Positions 8,290-16,094 of a stretch of 29,975 bases of DNA are shown one piece after another; position 1 is the first letter of the stretch; each line of letters opens with the position of its first letter. This stretch comes from Bog-532 sp036495425. GTDB taxonomy: Bacteria > Actinomycetota > Actinomycetes > Streptosporangiales > Streptosporangiaceae. The stretch lies in NCBI GenBank assembly GCA_036495425.1, contig DASXMW010000033.1:1-29975 (forward strand), given 5' to 3'. Both the position numbers and the translations under genes were made by a program. The notes under the pieces are model-generated. The model did no database searches, was not told the origin of the DNA, and was given only the letters and a program-made list of their open reading frames with translations.

Positions 8290-8805
8290 CTAGCCGTTGC
8301 CCGCCCCCAGCGCACCTGATTTACCCGCCGGCCGAGCCCCGGAGCCCGCCGAGCCCCCCGCCCCTCCGACGATCCGCCCGACCAGTTCCTCCAGCGTGTC
8401 CAGATCCTGCTGGCTCAACGCCGCGAACCCGGGCGGCGGCTCGCGCATGATGCGCAGCATCCGGCCGGCCGCCTCCCGGCCCGCCGGGGTCAGCTCGACC
8501 TGCTTGCGGCGGCGGTCGGCCGGGTCCGGGTGCCGCTCGACCAGGCCGCGTTCCTCCAGCGTGTCGACGATGAGGGTGGCGTAGGGGGCGTCGACCCCGA
8601 GCGCCTCGGCCAGCCCGCTCAGCGACAGCGGCGTCTCGGCCAGCCGGAGCAGGGCCTTGACCCGGCCGCTGCCGCGGCCCAGGTTGAGCGCGTCCCGCAT
8701 CAGCTGCGGCGGCGGGTAGCTGGCGGCCAGGTCACGCAGGGCGGTCCAGACCCGGCTGGCCTGGCCGTCAGCCACCTGGCCGCCAGGCGGCATCGACTGC
8801 GCCAT
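8290..8805 (-). CDS. MarR family transcriptional regulator
   Basis: Winged-helix regulator of 171 aa. The DNA-binding part is seen in order: 'RVKALLRLAETPLSLSGLAEALGVDAPYATLIVDTLEERGLVERHPDPADRRRKQVELTPAG' (residues 48-109), with the wing at DPADRRRK. The start is chosen at ATG 8805: AGGAGG at 8812-8817 is 6 bases upstream, whereas ATG 8811 would directly abut it. That AGGAGG overlaps the stop codon of the preceding MFS gene (TAG 8818-8816), so translation is probably coupled. The last 25 residues are Gly/Ala-rich and low in complexity. Most likely it represses its own operon by binding the dyad at 10287-10319. Confidence 0.9.
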   Translation of the reverse strand: MAQSMPPGGQVADGQASRVWTALRDLAASYPPPQLMRDALNLGRGSGRVKALLRLAETPLSLSGLAEALGVDAPYATLIVDTLEERGLVERHPDPADRRRKQVELTPAGREAAGRMLRIMREPPPGFAALSQQDLDTLEELVGRIVGGAGGSAGSGARPAGKSGALGAGNG

Positions 8806-8815
8806 GCCCATCCTC

Positions 8816-10297
8816 CTACCGCCGCACGCTGGGAGCCTGTCCCACACCGGGAGCCTGCCCCGCACTGGGAGACTGTCCCACATCCCGGTCAGAAACTTCG
8901 CTGGCCAGGATCTCACGTACCCGCTCGGCCGTGGCCAACGCGCGGGTCCCGGTCGAAACGAAGCCCAGTACGACGATGCCCAGCCCGCATCCGGCCAGCA
9001 GGATCCAGGCCGCGTGGCTGGCCGCGGCCAGCCCGGCGTTGGACGCCCCGGCCACCAGCGAGCCGGTGATGGCCACGCCCAGGGCCGACCCGGCCTGCCG
9101 GCTGGCCGAGGCCACCGACGCCGCCACCCCGGCCTGGCTGTCCGGCATCCCGGACACCGCGGCGTTGGAGATCGGGGCGTTGACCAGCCCGAACCCGAGC
9201 CCGAAGACCACGTAGGCGAACAGCAGCCAGGGCACCGGGGTGACGTCGCTGAGCCGGACCAGCAGCAGTGACGCGGCCATGATGGCCAGGCCGGCCAGCA
9301 CCAGCGGCAGGCGCGGGCCGCGGCTGCCGACCAGCCGCCCGGACACCGGCGCGAACAGGAAGATCAGCACGGCCATCGGCAGCGTGAGCAGGCCCGCGTG
9401 CAGCGCGCTGAAGCCCCGGGTGTCCTGCAGGTAGAGCGTGTTCAGGAACAGGAACCCGCCCAGCACGCCGAACGCCAGCACCGCGATCACGCTGGTCCCG
9501 CTGAACGGCACGCTGCGGAAGAAGCGCACCTCGAGCAGGGGCTGGCGGCGCCGGGTCTCGACCAGGACCAGCGCCACCGCCGACGCCGCCGCCACCGCGA
9601 ACATGGCCACGATCAGCGGTGAGCCCCAGCCCGCCGACGGCCCCTCGATGACCCCGTAGGTCAGGCTGGCCAGCAGCGCGATGACCAGGACCTGCCCCCA
9701 CGGGTCGAAGCGCCGGGGCGTGCCCGCCCGCGACTCGGGCACGAACAGCCGGGTCAAGATGATGGCGGCGATCCCGATCGGGATGTTGATCCAGAAGATC
9801 GCCCGCCAGGTCACGTCGCTGACCAGCAGGCCGCCCACCACCGGGCCCAGGGCCAGGCTGATCCCGAACACCGCGCCCCACACGCCCATGGCCCGGGCCC
9901 GGGCCCGCCGCTCGGTGAACGTGTTGCTGATGATGGACAGGGCGACCGGGTTGAGCATCGACCCGCCCAGCGCCTGCACCCCGCGGAAGGCCACCAGCGC
10001 GGTAATGCTCCAGGCCAGGCTGCACAGCAGCGACCCGAGCGTGAACACCACCAGCCCGATCTGGAACACCCGCCGCCGGCCGAACCGGTCCGCCATCGAG
10101 CCCGAGGCCATCAGCAGGCTGCCGATGACCAGGGTGTACGCGTCGACCGACCACTGCAGCCCGCTCAGCGAGGCACCCAGCCCGCGCCGGATCGCGGGCA
10201 GGGCCACGTTGACGATGGTGGAGTCGGTGCCCACGATCAGCAGGCTCAGGCAGCAGATGCCCAGGATCAGCCACGGACGACGAGTACTTACATTCAT
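8816..10297 (-). CDS. DHA2-family MFS drug exporter (14-TM type)
   Basis: Proton-driven multidrug exporter of about 493 aa. Motif C-like and D1 signatures of the EmrB/QacA group are visible: GTDSTIVNVALPAI in helix 1, 'GSMADRFGRRRVF' in loop 2-3 and 'GGSMLNPVALSIISNTF' in helix 4-5. The start is placed at ATG 10297: the helix-1 sequence begins soon after (STRRPWLILGICCLSLLIVG), and the ATG lies exactly six bases after a TATAAT box with no ribosome binding site. The C-terminus carries three near-identical GQ(S/A)P repeats. First gene of the operon with MarR, GNAT and DAO. Confidence 0.92.
   Translation of the reverse strand: MNVSTRRPWLILGICCLSLLIVGTDSTIVNVALPAIRRGLGASLSGLQWSVDAYTLVIGSLLMASGSMADRFGRRRVFQIGLVVFTLGSLLCSLAWSITALVAFRGVQALGGSMLNPVALSIISNTFTERRARARAMGVWGAVFGISLALGPVVGGLLVSDVTWRAIFWINIPIGIAAIILTRLFVPESRAGTPRRFDPWGQVLVIALLASLTYGVIEGPSAGWGSPLIVAMFAVAAASAVALVLVETRRRQPLLEVRFFRSVPFSGTSVIAVLAFGVLGGFLFLNTLYLQDTRGFSALHAGLLTLPMAVLIFLFAPVSGRLVGSRGPRLPLVLAGLAIMAASLLLVRLSDVTPVPWLLFAYVVFGLGFGLVNAPISNAAVSGMPDSQAGVAASVASASRQAGSALGVAITGSLVAGASNAGLAAASHAAWILLAGCGLGIVVLGFVSTGTRALATAERVREILASEVSDRDVGQSPSAGQAPGVGQAPSVRR
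8827..8884. repeat. Three tandem ~18-bp repeats in the MFS 3' end
   Basis: Units resembling GGGAGCCTGTCCCACACC occur three times in a row at the end of the MFS gene and encode DVGQSPSAGQAPGVGQAP. They have diverged slightly from each other and could expand or contract by slippage. Confidence 0.6.
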
Positions 10298-10319
10298 ATA
10301 TCTATTATATACATGTAAG
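10287..10319 (-). promoter_or_regulatory. Promoter and dyad operator of the MFS-MarR-GNAT-DAO operon
   Basis: A striking AT-rich island in GC-rich DNA. CTTACAT (10287-10293) and ATGTAAG (10313-10319) are perfect inverted arms, and inner TATAT/ATATA arms extend the dyad. On the minus strand TATAAT occupies 10309-10304, and the MFS ATG begins at 10297, six bases after it, so the predicted transcription start coincides with the A of the start codon (leaderless mRNA). I see no convincing -35. MarR proteins bind palindromes of this length, so the second gene of the operon is the likely ligand-controlled repressor. Confidence 0.7.
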
Positions 10320-10408
10320 GTCTTTGCGCGACCCTGGCCACCAGCCGCGGGGTTCCGGCCCTGCCCGCACCCCGGGCCGCCCGCAACCCGGGCTGGCAAG
10401 ATGGCTCC

Positions 10409-11593
10409 ATGACCCTGACCATGGACTTCTCAGAACTGGTGGACGGCCATCACCGGACCGAGATCGAGCGGCTCTGCGACGCCATGGAAGCGGCCTATCA
10501 GGCGGGCCATTACCCGAAACTGACCGTGGAACGGCCCTGGTCAGCCCACAACCGCGTGCTCGAGGGCGAGTTCGCGGCCCCGGACGCCATCCGCTGGTAC
10601 CTGGAGCGGGAACTGGGCCGGCTGGCAGAAAAGGGGGCCCGGATCTCAGTCTGCCGGGGCCGGAAGGTCATCGACCTGCGCGACCCCAGGATCGGCCCGG
10701 CCGTGGACGAGACCCGCCGGGACCTGCGGCGCAAGAAGCTGTTCCTGTTCGGGCCGGAGCGGATGGCCCTGTCCATCGACCGGCTCCAGCACTACACCGG
10801 GACCCCGGCCGAGAGCTTCCAGCGCTACGTGCTGCTGACCAACTACTCCTGGCACGTGGAGGAGTTCCGGCGGGCGCTGCCCGGCTGCGTCGGCCCCAAC
10901 GCCGACGGCCGCCAGATGCCCGCCTGGCACCACCAGCAGCCCGGCCGGGCCGGGGTCAGCATGGTCAACATCGGGGTCGGCCCGTCCAACGCTAAGACCA
11001 TCACCGACCACCTGGCCGTGCTCCGGCCCGACCTGGTACTGATGATCGGGCACTGCGCGGGCCTGCGTAACCACCAGGAGGTCGGCGACCTGGTCCTGGC
11101 CTCGGCCTACATGCGCGACGACCACGTGCTGGACGACATGCTGCCGCTGAGCGTGCCCGTGATCTCCAACTACGCCCTGAACAACCTGTTGCTGGGCGAG
11201 CTGCTGGAGCGGGGTCTGCGCAGCCGGATGGGCATCGTGTTCACCACCGCCAACCGCAACTGGGAACTGCACCTGTCCGCGGTCGAGGACTGGCTGATGG
11301 TGTCGCGCGCGCTGGCGGTGGACATGGAGTCGGCCACCGTGGCCGCCAACGGGTTCCGGTACCGGGTCCCGACCGCCACCCTGCTCGCGGTCAGCGACAA
11401 GCCCCTGCACGCGCAGCCCAAGCTGAGCGCGGACGCCCAGGAGTTCTACACCGCCAGCCGCCGTCAGCACGTCGAGGTGGCCATCGCCGTCACCGACAAG
11501 GTGCGGCGGCTGTACCCGGCCGGCCTGCCCACCGCCGACCTCCGGTCACCCGACGAGCCGCTGCTCGGCCACACCCCCGAGGACGCCCTCTGA
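10409..11593 (+). CDS. amn: AMP nucleosidase
   Basis: Enzyme of 394 aa that hydrolyses AMP to adenine and ribose 5-phosphate in the cytoplasm (purine salvage, adenylate balance). The C-terminal nucleoside-phosphorylase-like domain has 'NIGVGPSNAKTITDHLAVLRPDLVLMIGHCAGLR' split at residues 187-195 and 204-220, the phosphoribose-binding AVDMES (303-308), and VSDKPLH (328-334) with the catalytic Asp position. The N-terminal about 150 residues match the AMP-specific domain of Amn. It is shorter than E. coli Amn (484 aa). ATG 10409 has no ribosome binding site; CAAGAT (10397-10402) lies six bases upstream, as in other candidate leaderless genes here. A second ATG is at 10421. Divergent from the MFS operon; 35 bp from the convergent methyltransferase. 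Confidence 0.9.
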   Translation: MTLTMDFSELVDGHHRTEIERLCDAMEAAYQAGHYPKLTVERPWSAHNRVLEGEFAAPDAIRWYLERELGRLAEKGARISVCRGRKVIDLRDPRIGPAVDETRRDLRRKKLFLFGPERMALSIDRLQHYTGTPAESFQRYVLLTNYSWHVEEFRRALPGCVGPNADGRQMPAWHHQQPGRAGVSMVNIGVGPSNAKTITDHLAVLRPDLVLMIGHCAGLRNHQEVGDLVLASAYMRDDHVLDDMLPLSVPVISNYALNNLLLGELLERGLRSRMGIVFTTANRNWELHLSAVEDWLMVSRALAVDMESATVAANGFRYRVPTATLLAVSDKPLHAQPKLSADAQEFYTASRRQHVEVAIAVTDKVRRLYPAGLPTADLRSPDEPLLGHTPEDAL

Positions 11594-11605
11594 GCCCTGG
11601 CCCTG

Positions 11606-11635
11606 GCCCTGAGCCCTGGGTCCCGGAGTCAGGGC
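11606..11635. terminator. Possible hairpin between convergent amn and methyltransferase genes
   Basis: GCCCTGA (11606-11612) and TCAGGGC (11629-11635) form a perfect 7-bp stem with a 16-base loop; the right arm includes the methyltransferase stop codon. Tandem GGCCCT units just before it give alternative pairings. There is no T-run. Confidence 0.4.
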
Positions 11636-12429
11636 TTGCGGCCGATGCCGCAGATCGCGTCGACCGCGTCCGGGTCACCGCCGATGTCGCTGCTGGCCGG
11701 GCGCCACTGGGAGGCGGTGACCACGCCCGGCGGCACCAGCTCCAGGCCAGCGAAGAAGCTCTCGATCTGCTCGGGGCCGCGCAGGTGGTAGGAGCTGGCC
11801 GAGTTCTCGTTGTAGATCCGGATGGCCTCGTTCAGGGCGGGGCTGGTGTCGGTGCCGTCGCACAGGGCCAGGTAGCTCCCGGACGGCAGGGCGGCCAGCA
11901 GCTGGTCCACGATCGCGCCCGGCTGGTCGGAGTCCGGCAGCTGGCCCAGGATGCCCAGCAGCATCAGGCCCACCGGCTGGCCGAAGTCCAGGGTCCGGGC
12001 CGCCTCGCGCAGGATCTTCTGCGGATCGCGCACGTCGGCCTCGATGTAGTCGGTCACCCCGCCCGGCGCGCTGGTCAGCAGGGCCTGGGCGTGCACCAGC
12101 ACCAGCGGGTCGTTGTCGACGTAGACGATCTTCGACTCGGGCGCGATGGCCTGGGCCACCTCGTGCGTGTTGTCCGCGGTCGGCAGCCCGGTGCCGACGT
12201 CCAGGAACTGCCGGATCCCGGCTTCGGCGGCCAGGAAGCCCACCGCCCGGGCCAGGAACTGCCGCTGCAGCCGGGCCAGCTGGGCGATACCAGGGAACAT
12301 CTTGAAGATCAGGTCCCCGGTCTCCCGGTCGGCCTGGAAGTTGTCCTTGCCGTCCAGCAGGTAGTTCCACACCCGCGCCGAGTGCGCCACGCTGGTGTCC
12401 AGCTTGGCCGCCGGATCTTCGGCCGTCAT
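11629..12429 (-). CDS. SAM-dependent methyltransferase, DUF574 type (copy 1)
   Basis: Predicted S-adenosylmethionine-dependent methyltransferase of 266 aa, from a family greatly expanded in actinomycetes. Opening signature 'DTSVAHSARVWNYLLDGKDNFQADRE' (11-36) and the SAM-binding GIRQFLDVGTGLPTADNTHE (71-90), then IVYVDNDPLVLVHAQALL (101-118) with the acidic ribose ligand, and DYIEADVRDP. The ending is CGIGRKP. ATG 12429 is supported by AGAGGAGG about 9 bases upstream. The methyl acceptor is unknown for the family. A paralogue lies at 16095. It lies behind the M28 peptidase on the minus strand, with a 119-bp gap that holds its own leader. Confidence 0.9.
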   Translation of the reverse strand: MTAEDPAAKLDTSVAHSARVWNYLLDGKDNFQADRETGDLIFKMFPGIAQLARLQRQFLARAVGFLAAEAGIRQFLDVGTGLPTADNTHEVAQAIAPESKIVYVDNDPLVLVHAQALLTSAPGGVTDYIEADVRDPQKILREAARTLDFGQPVGLMLLGILGQLPDSDQPGAIVDQLLAALPSGSYLALCDGTDTSPALNEAIRIYNENSASSYHLRGPEQIESFFAGLELVPPGVVTASQWRPASSDIGGDPDAVDAICGIGRKP

Positions 12430-12447
12430 GCCCTGGTCCTCCTCTGA

Positions 12448-12464
12448 CGCGGCCTTAGGCCGCG
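12448..12464 (-). promoter_or_regulatory. GC-rich palindrome in the methyltransferase leader
   Basis: CGCGGCCT and AGGCCGCG form a perfect 8-bp inverted repeat with one central base, 19 bases upstream of the start codon and adjacent to its ribosome binding site. It could be an operator or an RNA hairpin controlling translation. A weak -10-like TAGGCT (12493-12488) lies upstream. Confidence 0.4.
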
Positions 12465-12548
12465 AACGCCCCGTCTCGTGCATGCACAGCCTATCCAGGT
12501 CAGACGGCGGGCGGTCTGTGAACCGGCGCGAAGTTACCATTGCCCCGG

Positions 12549-14000
12549 TCAGGTCGACACCACCGTGGGGAACGCGGCCGGGCTGCGGCGCCCGGCCCGG
12601 TCGATGGCCCGCAGGCCGAACTGCACGTTGTCCTTGGAGATGTCCAGGGTCACCGTGGTCACGTTGCCGACGTTGATCGAGCTGGTCCAGTCGGGGCTCG
12701 TGGTCTCGCGCAGGACCACCTCGTACCCGGCCAGGTCCGGGTCGGGGTTGGCGTCCCAGGTCAGCGTGGTCAGGTTGGTGCCGGCGAAGCCGGTCGGCGG
12801 GGCCGTGTGGATCTGCAGGTTCTTCGGGGTGCCGGGGTTGGTGGCCAGGGCCCACAGGGCCGCGCCGTTGACCCGGGCCACCCGGGCCGCGTAGCTGAAG
12901 TCCACGAACTCGGGCAGGTCGCCGTTCTGCACGCCGTTGACCACGCCCACGTCGCGGTGCTCGTGGTTGAAGTTCTCCCGCGGCTCGGTGAACCGGGCCG
13001 CCGGCCAGCCCTGGGTCTGGAACGAGATGTGGTCGCTGCCGCGCAGGTACCGGTCCCGCCGCCAGATGACCCGGATGCTGATGCCGGTCAGGCTGGCCGG
13101 GGCCACCGACGTGACGAACCGGGCCAGCTGGTGGGTGACCCCGTCGTTCTCCCCGCCGGTCGACTGCAGCAGCGAGATCTCGGCCGCGGTGACGTCGGTC
13201 GGGACGCCCTCCACCAACAGCCGCAGGCTGTGCGGGTCGGGCCGGGTGCCGTCCCAGGCCTGGCTGGCGCCCACGATGTCGTTGCTGAACATGCCCTGCA
13301 CGTCGTTGCCGGCCGCCTTCATCTGCGCCGCCATGTGGGCCGAGCCGTACAGGCCCTGCTCCTCCCCGGCCACCGTGGCCAGCACCACGGTGCCCGGGAA
13401 CTGGTGGGTGGCGAACAGCCGGGCCAGCTCGAGGACCACCGCGACCCCGGAGGCGTCGTCGTCGGCGCCCGGCGCGTCGCTGGTGAAGTTGAGCACGTCG
13501 GTCACCCGCGAGTCCAGGTGACCGGTGATCACGTAGAACCGCTCCGGGGACGCGGTCCCCTTCAGCGTGGCGATGACGTTGGTGATCGTGGTCGGCACCG
13601 GGATCTCCGACGACACCGGCTGCACGAACGTCTGCTGCTGCACGGTCATCCGCCCGCCCGACGGGGCCGCCGCCGCCTGCATCTGCTCGAACACCCACGC
13701 GGTGGCGGCGCCGATCCCGCGCACCGGGTCGGTTTGGCTGGAGGCCGTGTGCCTGGTCCCGAACTGGACCAGACGCAAGATCGTGGCCTTGATGCGCTCG
13801 GGGTCCACCTGGCGCAGCAGGTCGCGCAGTTCCCGGTCGGGCTGCTGCTGACCGCCGGCCGGGAGATCGGTGGCGGCCACCGCCGTTCCGCCCAGCAGGG
13901 GCACGGTGACCGCGGCGACGGCCGAGGCGGAGAGGAACGCGCGGCGGGTGGCGCCGGCCCGCCCAGAAACGGCCTGTCCGGAAACTTCCTTGTCTGCCAT
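12549..14000 (-). CDS. Secreted M28 family zinc metallopeptidase with C-terminal FN3-like domain
   Basis: Exported aminopeptidase-type enzyme of 483 aa. A twin-arginine signal (TRRAFLSASAVAAVTVPLLG, residues 18-37) with an AVA-A cleavage region predicts Tat export. The M28 di-zinc site is complete in order: H161 (TGHLDSR), D180 (GADDDASG), E213/E214 (AGEEQGLYGS), D241 (FSNDIVG) and a late His near HEHRD (346-350), with SDHISF upstream. Residues about 392-483 look like a fibronectin type III module (PKNLQIH...LTTLTWDANPDPDLAGYEV). ATG 14000 is preferred; GTG 14006 is in frame two codons upstream. It probably liberates amino acids from peptides outside the cell. Confidence 0.92.
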   Translation of the reverse strand: MADKEVSGQAVSGRAGATRRAFLSASAVAAVTVPLLGGTAVAATDLPAGGQQQPDRELRDLLRQVDPERIKATILRLVQFGTRHTASSQTDPVRGIGAATAWVFEQMQAAAAPSGGRMTVQQQTFVQPVSSEIPVPTTITNVIATLKGTASPERFYVITGHLDSRVTDVLNFTSDAPGADDDASGVAVVLELARLFATHQFPGTVVLATVAGEEQGLYGSAHMAAQMKAAGNDVQGMFSNDIVGASQAWDGTRPDPHSLRLLVEGVPTDVTAAEISLLQSTGGENDGVTHQLARFVTSVAPASLTGISIRVIWRRDRYLRGSDHISFQTQGWPAARFTEPRENFNHEHRDVGVVNGVQNGDLPEFVDFSYAARVARVNGAALWALATNPGTPKNLQIHTAPPTGFAGTNLTTLTWDANPDPDLAGYEVVLRETTSPDWTSSINVGNVTTVTLDISKDNVQFGLRAIDRAGRRSPAAFPTVVST

Positions 14001-14006
14001 GTCCAC

Positions 14007-14034
14007 ATCATTGACGCTGACGGCCCAATGTCAA
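14007..14034 (-). promoter_or_regulatory. Sigma-70-like promoter giving a leaderless peptidase mRNA
   Basis: On the minus strand, a perfect TTGACA (14034-14029), a 16-base spacer and AATGAT (14012-14007) are followed by exactly six bases and then the ATG at 14000. No ribosome binding site is present. The transcription start is therefore predicted at the start codon. Confidence 0.55.
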
Positions 14035-14179
14035 CGCTTTCGATATTTTTAAAACAAGTGTGCGGACCTACTCACCGTTTTTCAACAGCTCTACGGGCCC
14101 GCTCACCCCTGTCGCGCCGGCCGGTTCCTCGGCCAGGATGAGAAGCGGACGATCTTCAGCCTGAGCCGGAGGAGCACCC

Positions 14180-15154
14180 GTGACCGAATCGGACGGCCGC
14201 CTGCCTCGTTACGACGATCTTCCCGCCGCCGACCTGGGCGGCCGCAGCGGCTGGGGCCTGTTCGGCCCGGACGACTCGCTGGGCCTGATGAACCAGCAGA
14301 CCCCCGAGAGGGTGCTGGCCGCGACCCGGCTGGTCCAGCGGGGAGCGGTGTTCCCGCTCGACGCGGCGCTGGACGCGGTCGACCCGCCGCTGGCCCCGCG
14401 GCGCGGCAAGCCCCGGCACACGCTGATCCACCGGCCCGGCCCCGGGCTGACCGGCCTGGACGATGTCTACGACAACTTCAACCCGCAGACCTCGAGCCAG
14501 TGGGACTCGCTGGCCCACATGGCCTACTCGCCCGGGTCCTTCTACAACGGCGCCAGCGAGGAGGACGTGCTGGCCGGCCGGCGCAACACCATCGACTTCT
14601 GGGCCCGGCAGGGGATCGTGGCCCGGGCCATCGTGCTCGACCTGGCCCGGGCCCTGCCCGCGGCCGGCCGCGAGTACCGGCCCGGGATGGGCACCGCGTT
14701 CACCGTCGAAGACCTGGAACTGGCCCGGTCGGTCACCAGCCTGTCCTACTCGCCCGGCTGCATCCTGCTGCTGCACACCGGCTTCCTGGGCTGGTACACC
14801 GAGCAGCCCTACGAAGACCGGGCCGACTGGGCCCGGAACCTGCGGGCGCCCGGGGTCGAGCACACCGAGGAGATGGCCCGCTACCTGTGGGACAGCGGGG
14901 CCATGGCCGTGGCCTCGGACACGTTCGCGGTCGAGGTCTGGCCGCCGGATCCGCGTCCGGAGGCGTTCCCGTTCGGCTTCCTGCACCGGGTGCTGATCGG
15001 CCAGTTCGGCATGGCCCTGGGGGAGCTGTGGCAACTCGGCGACCTGGCCGCCGACTGCGCCGACGACGGCGTGTTCGAGTGCCTGCTGACCAGCGCGCCG
15101 CTGAACGGCCGGGGCGGCATCGGCTCCCCGCCCAACGCCCTGGCCATCAAGTGA
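14180..15154 (+). CDS. Cyclase family / kynurenine-formamidase-like protein
   Basis: Protein of 324 aa in the cyclase (PF04199) family, whose members are metal-dependent hydrolases such as kynurenine formamidase and isatin hydrolase. The family metal motif HxGTHxDxPxH is represented by SSQWDSLAHMAYSP (residues 105-118), in the variant of the long 'cyclase' subgroup where Q-W-D-S-L-x-H replaces it. Downstream segments RAIVLDLARAL and SPGCILLLHTGFLGWY, plus AVASDTFAVEVWP, also fit. GTG 14180 has GGAGGAG upstream. The MOSC gene starts one base after its stop, implying co-transcription. The substrate is not predictable; a tryptophan-catabolic role would need neighbours that are absent. Confidence 0.87.
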   Translation: MTESDGRLPRYDDLPAADLGGRSGWGLFGPDDSLGLMNQQTPERVLAATRLVQRGAVFPLDAALDAVDPPLAPRRGKPRHTLIHRPGPGLTGLDDVYDNFNPQTSSQWDSLAHMAYSPGSFYNGASEEDVLAGRRNTIDFWARQGIVARAIVLDLARALPAAGREYRPGMGTAFTVEDLELARSVTSLSYSPGCILLLHTGFLGWYTEQPYEDRADWARNLRAPGVEHTEEMARYLWDSGAMAVASDTFAVEVWPPDPRPEAFPFGFLHRVLIGQFGMALGELWQLGDLAADCADDGVFECLLTSAPLNGRGGIGSPPNALAIK

Positions 15155-15155
15155 C

Positions 15156-15989
15156 ATGCCCGATGATGGAAGCGTGCTGACTTCCATTCACATCTACCCG
15201 CTCAAGGGCGGCCGGGGCCTGGACCTCGGTGCGTCGGCGGTCGAGGCGTGGGGGCTGGCCGGGGACCGCCGCTGGATGCTGGCCGACGGGAACTTCCGCT
15301 ACATCAGCCAGCGTGAGCACGCCTCGATGGCCCGGCTCACGGTCACGTTCGGGCCCGGGGGCGGCTTGCGCGTCTGCGCCGAGGGCCACCGGCCGCTGTT
15401 GGTCCCGGTCCCGGATCTGGGCCAGGTCGACCAGGTCAAGGTGGCGGTGTGGGGTTCGGCTGTGCTGGCCGCCGGAGCCGGCCCCGAGGCCGACGCATGG
15501 TTCTCGGCCTACCTGGGCCAGCCGGCCCGCCTGGTCTACCTGGACGACCCGGCCCGGCGCGCAGTGGACCCCGAGTACGGCCAGCCCGGCGACGTGGTCA
15601 CCTTCGCGGACGGATTCCCGCTGTTGCTGACCAGCGCGGACTCCCTGGGCCGACTGGGGGACTGGCTGGCCGCCGACGGGGACCAGCCGGTGCCGATGAA
15701 CCGGTTCCGGCCCAACGTGGTGGTGGCCGGGTTCGAGCCCTGGGCCGAGGACCGGTGGCGCCGGCTGCGGATCGGGGACGTGCCGTTCCGGGTGGCCAAG
15801 CCGTGCGGCCGCTGCGTGGTCACCACCACCGACCAGTTCACCGGCGTCCGCGGCCCCCAGCCGCTGCGCATGCTGGCCCGCCACCGGCGCTTCGGCCGGG
15901 AGCTGGTCTTCGGCCAGAACATCATCCCCGAGACCCCCGGCCACCTCCGCGTCGGCGACCCGGTCGAGATCACCGAGTACGCCCCCTGA
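15156..15989 (+). CDS. MOSC domain protein (molybdenum-cofactor/sulfur carrier type), copy 1
   Basis: Protein of 277 aa (or 271 if it starts at GTG 15174, which has GGAAG upstream). The N-terminal MOSC_N barrel begins LTSIHIYPLKGGRGLDLGAS and includes GLAGDRRWMLAD (33-44). The C-terminal MOSC domain holds RFRPNVVV (183-190) and KPCGRCVVTT (215-224), with C217 and C220 at the position of the conserved sulfur-carrying cysteine. The family includes YcbX/YiiM and mARC-type proteins that handle reduction of N-hydroxylated compounds or sulfuration of Mo cofactor. It starts one base behind the cyclase gene. A diverged paralogue is at 24473. Confidence 0.9.
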   Translation: MPDDGSVLTSIHIYPLKGGRGLDLGASAVEAWGLAGDRRWMLADGNFRYISQREHASMARLTVTFGPGGGLRVCAEGHRPLLVPVPDLGQVDQVKVAVWGSAVLAAGAGPEADAWFSAYLGQPARLVYLDDPARRAVDPEYGQPGDVVTFADGFPLLLTSADSLGRLGDWLAADGDQPVPMNRFRPNVVVAGFEPWAEDRWRRLRIGDVPFRVAKPCGRCVVTTTDQFTGVRGPQPLRMLARHRRFGRELVFGQNIIPETPGHLRVGDPVEITEYAP

Positions 15990-16029
15990 CCCGCCCACCG
16001 GTGCCTGTCCCATCAAGATCACCGAGTAC
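15967..16029 (+). repeat. 14-bp direct repeat at the MOSC/methyltransferase junction
   Basis: AGATCACCGAGTAC occurs in the last codons of the MOSC gene (15967-15980) and again after it (16016-16029), 49 bp apart, preceded by GTCG and ATCA respectively. This looks like a short tandem duplication of the gene end. Confidence 0.6.
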
Positions 16030-16094
16030 TCGGGCGTACGAATAGGATTTGCTCCGATGGGGGGACAGACGCGATCTGACCAGAGGCGGAACGG

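Noticed and set aside
11629..13698. Apparent 689-aa protein joining antisense-like sequence to the methyltransferase
   Set aside because: Only the last 266 residues are the methyltransferase, which has its own ATG and ribosome binding site at 12429; the rest is read-through in an alternative frame of the peptidase gene.
12540..14141. 533-codon plus-strand frame opposite the M28 peptidase
   Set aside because: The composition (Val/Gly/His/Arg-rich) is that of antisense translation, and the peptidase on the other strand has a complete active site and signal peptide.
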